From contig LRSR01009113.1 of assembly GCA_001579985.1 (NCBI GenBank), positions 1 to 28,554 of the forward strand: DNA of 28,554 bases, written 5' to 3'. Origin of the DNA: Hypsibius dujardini (taxonomy: Eukaryota; Tardigrada; Eutardigrada; Parachela; Hypsibiidae). This document shows positions 20,010 through 28,554 of the stretch, one piece after another (the first letter of the stretch is position 1; each line of letters starts with the position of its first letter). The translations under genes and the position numbers were made by a program. The notes beneath the pieces are model-generated. The model saw only the letters and a program-made list of their open reading frames with translations. It was not told the DNA's origin and did not search any database.

Positions 20010-21487
20010 GACATGCGGAAATAATATTTCACTGTTATTTTGTTGTTGGTCAGTTCGTTTTGGCGCCGGAAAACGTTAGCTTTTTTCTAACGATGAGGCC
20101 GTATGGAATTGTTGTAGAGAGAAGGCAAATCTTTGGTAAATTAGGAAGTCGTAATTGCCTTGGATGTAGTTGTCGCGCTTCATCTGTTTCTACTCATTAT
20201 ATTATTACGTCACCTAACTGGCCTCGCTCAAATGCTACAGTGAATTTTTGATTTATTTGCACAACCTTTTCGCGAATGTACATCCATCTGTACATCTGAA
20301 ATCTTTGTCCATGCAGACTAGAAATATTAATCATGATAAAAAGTTTTTGGTAGAGCAGCAGACAGCAACAATACTCTTAAGCGACGAGGAGTCAAGCATA
20401 TGGTCATTATTCTGGCTTTGCGATTAGTATTCCGCACAACTACAATGACAACTTCTCATCAGGTGTCGGAATTACATGACGAATTAATGGTTATAGGTCC
20501 GACACTGTGATAGGTAGAAGGATCACAGGGGAATTCACAGGGTAAATGACGGTGTCAGCCTCGAGCCCGCCGGGCAAAGTTGTCGGCATGGATAATGATC
20601 CACAAACAGTTCTCGACTATATCAGGAGATCCTGGGAAGACTGATATGGCGACCAGGCTAGATTCACGCTAAACACGCACGATAAGACTCAATTAATTTG
20701 ATTGAATCGTGAAACGAGAGAGAGAGATGAATGTACCACTTTAAAGATGAGAACGATGACACTGACTTTTCAATCTGTGTGCGATCTCGGCCTTCGCGCC
20801 AGCTCCACACAGAACGACAAAGCGAAAACTCCATCTGGGTGGAGGAGCTACAGACAATGCGCAACCGACGCCAGAACAGATGATTAATTCTAGAACAGAA
20901 TATTACAAGCTATCGCTCGCGCTTCGCGCTCGCAAAAGCAGCAAAATTGATGTTTCTTTCGAAGCATTTGGAGCATTAGTTTCTTGCTTGAGATATCTTA
21001 ATGTATAACGAGCCGTATTCTAACGGGTTTTTAACCTTTTAACTCTATAACTGTTTATGTCCATGTTGATACCTATGTTACTATCTGTGAATGTATTTTA
21101 TTATTAATAGAACAAGGCGGCTTATCACAACACCGACATCTGTCGTTTCATGCGTTCGAGATACGCACATTCTATTGCCATTTACAGAATTGGTAGGCTC
21201 GGTCCTGGGTGTGATTGCTGTTTCCAAGCAAATGCAGCCAACGCTGATTCCCCCGACTGATTTGGAAGGTACAAGTCGTCGGACAGAATCAAGTGACGTC
21301 AGATCCTTGGCGGATTAAATTAACTGCACGGATTTTACCGCGTACTCATACAAATGCACGTAGCTTACACATCGAGACACAGAATATATTCATTCACCCA
21401 TCACTCAAAGTTCTGATACATTCGTTTTCTTAAGTTCAGTCGTTATTTCTACCAGACGGAAAGCATTCAAGCTGTACTGTAATAACA
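20010..21487. other. Spacer without a supported gene
   Basis: No domain-bearing frame was recognised on either strand. A short GC-rich palindromic stretch (cgctcgcgcttcgcgctcgc) lies near 20914-20933. The right end should hold the promoter and leader of the PAN-domain gene; ttatttctaccag about 35 bases before its ATG could be a 3' splice site of a leader intron. Confidence 0.4.
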
Positions 21488-24400
21488 ATGGCGAAGGAGA
21501 TGGCAATGCTGTGGTTGTGTGCTGCTTTGTTGATCACCTTGGCCAGGGCAGTCTCCGCAGCCTCAATACTTGATGGTATGTAGCTTTAATTTCTCTGATA
21601 TGGAAATGTCTGTTATAATTTACCGTGTATGCTTCAGATTGGCGTGGATACGAGGTCTCGCATCCTGATGATCATCAGGTACCCTATCTCCTAGACTACT
21701 ATGACGAAAAGACCGAGGATGATACCAATGAGCTCGATAGCACAATAGCTTCTATGGTCGAGTCTACGACAAAGGTTCAGGAACCGAGTACCACACCGGA
21801 GAATACTGCCAGCGAACTAGCAACATCTGTCGCTGCAACCGACATTGCAACCATGCTAACATCGAAGCAGCCATTGCTGGACACAACCACTGGTAATATG
21901 ATAGATCTTTATTTGGAGCCAGAACGCAAGATTCGTACGCTTGAGTTATCTAAATTAATCCAACACTAGTGGTGATTTATAAAACTTATTTCGCCGGTCA
22001 GGTTCTGGAAAGATTTTCTTTCGGTAAACCTTCAAGTTGGAAAAAGACTGGAAGATCCTATTTTCTCTGATTCGTCGATTTTGCAAAATAATTTGATTTC
22101 ATGAGTTTTGATGTTGTTATTCTTTATATTCAATTTGAAATCGATTCTCGTCTGCAGAATATTTTTCTGATAACGATTGCCCGTTTTAATCCATGGCGGA
22201 AACTTCCGAGTGCCATTCTAGAAATGACTCGTTTCCGTCCCTGACATGTGTTAAAGTTTCTGACCACTGAAATCCGTTAAAAAGTTAAACTTGAATATGG
22301 GCAGTGACAAAATTTTTGATTTCAAGCATTGTTTCCAACTCGATATTTTTACAGTGAAAACGAAGGAAAATAGCATCCTTTATTGCTTGACGGACATCGA
22401 CACTCATTCTTAATAAGCGTTCAAAAATTCACCAATTCCATTTCAATTTTTCTCTTAACCGCATTTTTCGATTTGGGCTGACATGAAAATTAATATTTAC
22501 AAGTTTAACGTTGATGATGAACGTTTTTGATCTAGCATGCGACGGAAATTACACATCAGGCTGCGGTTGTGACCACGGATTCTGCTACAAATTCAAGACT
22601 ATTCCAGGCGTGGCTTATGAACCTTGGTGTTGGACTCAGCTGCTCGGTGTTGCCGAACCGCAGGCCAAATTTGCATCCTGTACCAGCCACAGCCAGTGCA
22701 GCGTGCAGATGACCTGTGGAGACGGGATCACATACCGAGGAGGGGCTGTTCACATTCCGACAACAACGCGTAAGTTTACACTGACTGACTAAAATAGCTG
22801 AAAAAAGAGCTTCGAGAAATATTTTTCTGGGGTCAGTGGGTGAGCAACCCCCCCTCCCCCCGTCTCACCCCTACAGTATGGGTAACTAGTGTTTTGGCTT
22901 GGGGTGTCCAATTCTCTCTTATAGACGAGAGTTTAAACCCACACTGTTAAATACGCAAAACTGTTGAGCATAAGGGATTTAGAGAGTCAAAGTTTTATTG
23001 CAGCTTTGTTTGCAGCTACTCCTGGAGTAAAGACGGAGATAAGTTGGATTGGAAACATGGGAGCGGCATGCGACTGGACCGGCCGCGACATCCGCTCAGT
23101 GTCCTCCCCTGACGCTGAAAATTGCAAGCGCCAATGTGCGGCTACCCCAAGGTGCACCCATTTTGTATGGACCCCAGCTCATGAGGATGATCACGGGGAT
23201 GGTGAAATGTGCTTCATGAAGTCAGGCGTTGTCAGCCAATCCGACGCAATAGCCAATCCCATCCGCAATCTTGCTGCACGTGCAAAATCTGTGTGCGGAC
23301 TGCTAACAAGCATAACCCCGCCCCTTGATCAGCCGTCGTGCGACGGAAATTACACATCAGGCTGCGGTTGTGACCATGGATTCTGCTACAAATTCAAGAC
23401 CATTCCAGGCGTGGCATATGAGCCTTGGTGTTGGACTCAGCTGCTGGGCGTCGCCGAACCGCAGGCCAAGTTTGCTTCCTGTACCAACCACGGCCAGTGT
23501 AGCGTGCAGATGACCTGTGGAGATAGGGTTGAGCATCGCGGAGGAGTTCCCAATGGCCCGACAACACAGGGTAAGAGTAGATTATTACAAATTTCATAAA
23601 AATTTAAATCGCCGCCCATGGAACTCCTCGGATCCATTGTGTGGAGTCAGGTGATCAATTGCCCCCGGTTATTCCTCGGCCGGACGTCAGTGATGGGCGT
23701 AAACCCCCCCCCCCGCCAAGCATCAATCAAAGAATCAATATTTTACAATTTTTTTTAAGAAACTTCAGAATAAAAAGTAAACGACCTTCTTGAGGGTGAG
23801 CCAATTTCAAAAACTCATTCCTGACATATGCTCACAAATCGAATCGTGTCCCAGCCAGATTTGTGTTACGATTTAGTAGTTTTCCTGCTGTGTTTTAGGC
23901 ACCACCCAGCAGCCAAATAACGGCAAAACAATCATAACGAGTACCGCATCAACAGCATCAAATATCGGCGTTAAATGGAACGGAAACTGGGCGTTCGACT
24001 GCGATTTTAGTTCAGTAAACGATATCAGTCGCGCTATTGTAGTCCGGGGTGAGGAATGCAGTACATTATGTGCCAGTACTCCTGGATGCACTCACTTCAC
24101 CTGGAACCCTGCAATATACGGCGGCAGTTATTGTTTCATGAAAACTGGGCCTGTTTCCAAGTCAGATGCCTTCAGGAATTATGGCGACCCCAACGTGAGA
24201 TGCGGCATTCCTGATGCAGCACAAGGTACAGGTAGTGACAAAAGTGGTGAATTAGTCTTTGGGGAAATGGGCCCATTGCCTCTCCTTCGCCGTCGAAAGT
24301 GACTTTTGGGAGATGCAAAAATGTTTATCCTTTTACAAGTTCAAGCTTGCCCGCCCCCCGCCTGGTGGGCGGAGGGCAACTTTCTATCAAAATCAAATTT

Positions 24401-27400
24401 TCCACAAAAGTTAAACGATTTCCGAAAACCCCTAACTGTCATCGGACTATTAAAAATATACAAAATGTAGAACAATCAAGACATTGAGACAATGGGACAA
24501 AGGACATTGTGATGATGACATCAAAGCCCCAATTTTTTAAGCATTTTCAAGTTAAAAAAAAACGAAACTCTCGAGGGTGAGCCAATTGATATTTTGTTAT
24601 CTGAAATATTATGCTCACGGATCAATTCCCGCCCCAGCCACGCTTGTGTTAATAATTTAGTAATTTCTCTGTTGCGTTTTTAGGAACCACCCCGAAGCTC
24701 ACTGCCGTCGAAGCAAATACAACGAGTCCCGCAACGACTACGTCAAATATCGGCATTAAATGGAACGGAAACTGGGCGTTCGACTGTGATTTTAGCTCTG
24801 TAAACGATATCAGCCGGGCTTTTGTGGTCCGAGGTGAGGAATGCAGTACATTATGTGCCAGTACTCCCGGATGCACTCATTTCACCTGGAACCCTGCAAT
24901 ATACGGCGGCAGTTATTGTTTCATGAAGACTGGGCCTGTTTCTAAGGCAGATGCCTTCAGGAATTATGGCGACCCCAACGTGAGATGCGGCATCCCTGAT
25001 ACAGTACAAGGTACAGGTAGTAACAGCAGTGGTGGAATCAAAAGTTTCTTCATTGCATTAACCGCTTAACCGCTTCACTATCGATTTCAGTGATTGATTG
25101 CTTTATTTAGTCTCATTTATAGCTAGATTATTTTTATTCCATACACAATTTTCAGCGGGGAATCCATAATGTCTCCGCTTTATGTTGTTTAATAAAACTA
25201 TATTAATGATTATTTTTGGGAAATCACTATAGTCCCACCCTTTCCCACCCATTCACTATAGTCCCACTCTTTTCCCACCCTTTTCACTATGGTCCCACCC
25301 TTCTAATTTTGTTAATTGAAATACAATAAAACATGACTTTCAAGACGTTACCAGGATACTTAGTTATTCATATGATATATTATTGATTGATGGAATGATT
25401 AAAATCTAAGAGCCAAACAATTTCCAATAGTTTATTTGTAATCTGACTGAAGTATTGAACTGGTGTGCTTCATATGCTAATCTTGTAACCGATAAAACAA
25501 TCCTTATTTAGTCTCGTTGTGTTCGATTTTATCTGTAATAAATCAGGAACTGCCATCCGTTCCATTATTCAACTTTATTCAAATTAAAAAACGAAAAGGG
25601 TGGGACTATAGTGAAAGGGTGGGAGAAGGGTGGGACAATAGTGGTACCCTTATTTTTAAAGTTTATTTCATCGGCGTGGCTCTGAAATTTGGTTTTTTTC
25701 AGAATTTTAAAATTGGGAAACACTGGAGGTTTTCATTTCCACTATAGAAACTTTGTTTTTGAGAAATCGTTAAATGTGAAAGATTTTGACATTTTCCTTC
25801 TTAAGATTCAACCAGGCATCGATTGGCACTATGAGAATCTTTTTTGGAAGTCAAGGGGCGGAGCTATGCGTTATTCTCGAGCCGATCGGAAGGTTCAGAG
25901 TGAGATTTCAGAAAATCATCATAACTGCAGCTCTATTAAGCAACATAAAGCGGAGACATTATGGATTCCATTTCTGAAATCGTATATGGGAAATATAATC
26001 TAGTTGTAAGTGAAACGAGATCAAGCAAACAACCACTAAAGTCAATGATTAAGCGGTTAGGGCAAAAGGGCCCATGGAGTTTTTCTCGCCAAGACCAGGA
26101 CTCGAGGGCAGTCAAAATATATTTTTAAAATGTGCCTATTTAGTTCACTATGTTTAAAAAAAATCATGTAGATTGGCGTGTCAGCTACCGTTCCGACTCC
26201 TTGTAAGTCTCTCTTTTGAACGGGAATTCAATCCGTCATTGTTTAGCGGAGCTTTCGATTAATGGAGAATCAGCGAATAGCAGTATAATTTAATACGTTT
26301 TACAGTTCCTGCCACGGTAAAGAAAGCGATAATCTGGACCGGCGACAGGGGACTGGGGTGCGACTGGCCTAACAATGCCCTCATGAATGTGCGGTCATCT
26401 AGCGCTGATCTCTGCAACATCCAGTGTGCCGGTACCCCCGAATGCACCCATTTCACATGGACCCTGGCTCACGATGGGTCTGGTGATACGTGCTTCATGA
26501 TGTCTGGAGCTGTCGGCAAATTGGATGCGGTGGCCAGCACCATTCGCGATCCATACGTGCGGGCACGAGCTGTCTGTGGATTACTTACCAGTAAGCGGTT
26601 CACTGATCCACAGCGTATAACATCACGTTCAACTCACTTTTAATTTCAGTTTAATCCGAACTGGTAAAATTATACAAATTAAAGTGAAACAACTGAACTG
26701 AAGTAACTTTAATATTTTTAATTCAAATTGCTTATTCATTTTTAGCCACATAACTTACCCTTAATTTCAAAGCCATTTGGGCTTATAAAATAAAATTAAA
26801 CAAAAGGTGAACAGAAATTCTAGTAACACTTATCTGTTATTATGATTATGAGCTGTGACAACATAACCTTAACATTACTTTCAATATGGTCAAGGCTTGT
26901 AATATTAGATTAAAACTAAATTAGACAAAAGTTCCAATTTTTCCAAAGTTCAAAAGTTTCAAAATTCAAAAAGTTCAAAGGTTTATTGTGCGTTTCAAAT
27001 TGGAACAAATTTTAGATACACCAAAACTAAAAGGTGTTCAGTGGCTAGAATTAAAACTAAAGCTAAAACCTAACTACACAAACTAAACCTTTTTTTTTTA
27101 CAGTTCCGACTGCGGAGCAAATAGAGATAAAGTGGAGTTTCAACATGGCATTGGGATGCGACTGGCACGGTAACGACATTCTTAATGTGCCGTCATCTAG
27201 CGCCGAGCAATGCGACAGCCAGTGTTCCAGTACCCCCAACTGCACCCATTTCACCTGGACCCTGGCTCATGATGGATATGGTGATAAGTGTTTCATGAAG
27301 TCGGGACCCGTGTGGAAATCACGCGCGGTTGCCAGCACAATTCGTGACCCTTACGTGAGGGTGCGAGCTGTCTGCGGGCTACTCAAGAAGTTTGTCATCC

Positions 27401-27420
27401 AATCGGCGTTACCCCGGTAA
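21488..27420 (+). CDS. Secreted multidomain protein: two 8-Cys domains and five PAN domains
   Basis: Exons 21488-21575, 21638-21892, 22536-22769, 23016-23570, 23899-24225, 24684-25010, 26306-26590 and 27104-27420 total 2388 bases, 795 residues. All seven introns are phase 1 and all six internal exons are multiples of three. Residues 1 to about 25 are a signal peptide (MLWLCAALLITLARAVSA core). Residues 30-114 are a Thr/Ser/Glu-rich acidic linker. The 8-Cys domain (C-x7-C-x-C-x4-C-x14-C-x16-C-x5-C-x5-C) occurs in exon 3 and at the end of exon 4. PAN/Apple-like domains (CDWxGxDI, C..QC..TP.CTHFTW, CFMKSG, CGL) occur in exons 4, 5, 6, 7 and 8. PAN modules bind proteins or carbohydrates, so an extracellular lectin-like or matrix role is likely. 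No enzyme motif is seen. The 8-Cys domain is not recognised. Confidence 0.85.
22538..22723 (+). repeat. 8-Cys domain coding repeat, copy 1
   Basis: 186 bases align without gaps to 23339-23524. I count 13 differences, 11 of them synonymous and two changing Ser to Asn and Ser to Gly. Confidence 0.9.
23339..23524 (+). repeat. 8-Cys domain coding repeat, copy 2
   Basis: Partner of 22538-22723, here fused behind a PAN domain on the same exon, whereas copy 1 forms its own exon. Confidence 0.9.
23776..24240 (+). repeat. Tandem PAN exon plus upstream intron, unit 1
   Basis: The 3' part of intron 4 (gagggtgagccaat, atgctcac, cccagcca, tttagta) and all of exon 5 recur at 24556-25025. The PAN-coding part is nearly identical. 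The Thr-rich linker before it differs strongly. Confidence 0.85.
24556..25025 (+). repeat. Tandem PAN exon plus upstream intron, unit 2
   Basis: Second unit, holding exon 6. Both units end with the same donor context (gtacaggtagt). The intron parts have diverged more than the coding part. Confidence 0.85.
25159..25969. mobile_element. Non-autonomous TIR element (family 1, copy 2) in intron 6
   Basis: The left end ggaatccataatgtctccgc and the right end gcggagacattatggattcc are perfect inverse matches. The inverted repeat continues inward through tttatgttg and ttaata with a few mismatches, about 38 bases in all. Its interior matches the copy in the chitinase intron at 8827-9390. A second element interrupts it. 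Confidence 0.8.
25225..25643. mobile_element. Nested inverted-repeat element with ~30-bp subrepeats
   Basis: The left side has three tandem units of cactatagtcccaccctttt type (25225-25300), and the right side has the inverse (gggtgggactatagtg, gggtgggacaatagtg, to 25643). It lies wholly within 25159-25969 and is absent from the related copy at 8827-9390, so it inserted later. It starts with CACTA, but no 3-base target duplication is evident. Confidence 0.7.
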
Positions 27421-27602
27421 ATTTGGTGAAAGCTCGCCTCTAAAGACTTACGGAATATCGGACAATAGAGAAGTTTTGCCGACCGACTAACCTCAATTTA
27501 ACATAACATAAGACATACGTTATGTGTATTTTCCTATGTGTAAAAACTTTCTGTTTTCGCAAAGTGATTTAACCAAACAACGTAACACACACCTCCCGCA
27601 CC

Positions 27603-27608
27603 AATAAA
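27603..27608 (+). terminator. Likely polyadenylation signal of the PAN-domain gene
   Basis: AATAAA (ccaataaaaac) lies about 185 bases after the stop codon at 27418-27420, a normal distance. Confidence 0.5.
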
Positions 27609-28554
27609 AACTACTTTGCCCATCGTCTTCCTAGTTTTTTTTTAGCTTATTCTGATAATTTTGTTTCTTCTGAGAAAATTTCCGATGACGGTTACGGTCC
27701 AGCATGTGCGGGGGAAGGGGCCAAAACACCTGATAGAAATAACGCATTGGGCTCAAAGTTGATTGATTGATTTTTCTGGACCAGAAGGACTTGGGCAACT
27801 GCCACTTCCATGTTCCCATTTTCTTTGGTTCCCCACGAATAAAATATAAACAATCCTTTATTGACCTGAACTTTTCTTGCATGGAACACAGCGAAATAGC
27901 TTTTATTTATCTAAACATTCCAGGGGAATGCAGCGAGGGATAAAGGAACTGGGTCCTGATCTTCCACGACAGATTGCTATGACAATTTTTAAGTTACCTA
28001 AACTCCTTCCGATTAATTATAAAGATATGATCAGATTCAAAGTGTTTTAAAATTGAAATTGGCTACATGTGGAAGTCAAAAATATAAAAACACCGCTCAA
28101 AGGAATTGAAAGATTCCATTATACCGAGCTCCTATACAACTTGCGTAGAAATCGGAAATCTGTGCAAGTTGTACACAGGAAACTAAGATAACAAACGAAA
28201 AACAGTAGCGCACTTAGCCAAAAAGTTATATTTATGTCTATTCGAGTCTGTGGATTGGCCGGCAAGATCTCTTTGATAATAGCGTGTTTCTGTGAGAGAA
28301 TCGAGGGTTTTTTCCTGAGCTGATTAACTTCGTCCTGTTGGAGAATCAGGAATACGAATACGAATACGCATTTCAAACAGAAAGTTTTCGAACCGTTCCG
28401 GTGTCTCGAATCCTTTTGATTCGCAGAACCATACCTTCACCTTCAGTTACGGCATGCCAAAACAGATGATTTGAGACAGCGTTACAGTTTGGTTAGTTTT
28501 CGATACAGTTTTGAGACGCGCCTATTGTCTGCAAAAATGAAAGCCTCAATAATC
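27609..28554. other. Spacer at the right edge
   Basis: No gene is supported. Minus-strand frames at 27631-27889 and 28119-28376 show no recognised motif. A short gaatac repeat lies near 28350-28367. Confidence 0.4.

Noticed and set aside
25225-25643. A CACTA-class transposon
   Set aside because: The ends begin with CACTA, but the flanks do not show a 3-base duplication and no transposase is present, so the superfamily is not assigned.
28119-28376. 85-residue minus-strand frame with a hydrophobic segment
   Set aside because: Hydrophobic runs are expected in AT-rich DNA; no homology-like motif or splice partner seen.

Overview
The window looks like nuclear DNA of a small invertebrate animal. 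The genes have GT-AG introns of about 60 to 1300 bases, mostly in phase 1. The spacers are long and AT-rich, and they carry a CR1/L2-like non-LTR retrotransposon and several inverted-repeat DNA elements. There are secreted multidomain proteins with PAN/Apple repeats and a receptor-tyrosine-kinase exon. The exact group (tardigrade, springtail, mite or similar) cannot be fixed from this sequence alone. No rRNA, tRNA or CRISPR array was recognised.

Layout. 1-1984 (minus): a secreted protein with a very long serine tract, running off the left edge. 1985-7148: no convincing gene; dispersed and tandem repeats and a foldback element. 7149-9776 (minus): a complete three-exon secreted GH19 chitinase with an N-terminal six-cysteine domain and a C-terminal LysM. 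10243-14348: a block of transposons, namely a TIR element, a foldback element and a 5'-truncated LINE. 14447-15153 (plus): a two-exon secreted expansin-like (double-psi beta-barrel) protein. 15515-15693 (minus): a decayed fragment of a flavin monooxygenase. 15961-17690 (minus): an intact two-exon flavin monooxygenase closest in motifs to bacterial trimethylamine monooxygenases. 18950-20009: a dispersed repeat abutting an orphan final exon of a receptor tyrosine kinase. 21488-27420 (plus): an eight-exon gene for a 795-residue secreted protein with two copies of an unrecognised 8-cysteine domain and five PAN domains. A nested pair of DNA elements sits in one of its introns.

The most striking observation concerns the chitinase and the expansin, two unrelated genes whose catalytic parts look foreign to animals. 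They begin with the same short cassette: about 98 bases of 5' leader, an 18-codon signal-peptide exon and the first 12-13 bases of the intron. The two copies are about 93% identical by eye and lie in opposite orientation 4.7 kb apart. This looks like duplication of a leader plus secretion-signal exon that equipped two acquired wall- or chitin-active domains for export. Together with the FMO and its decayed neighbour, this makes the middle of the window a candidate cluster of horizontally acquired genes later invaded by transposons.
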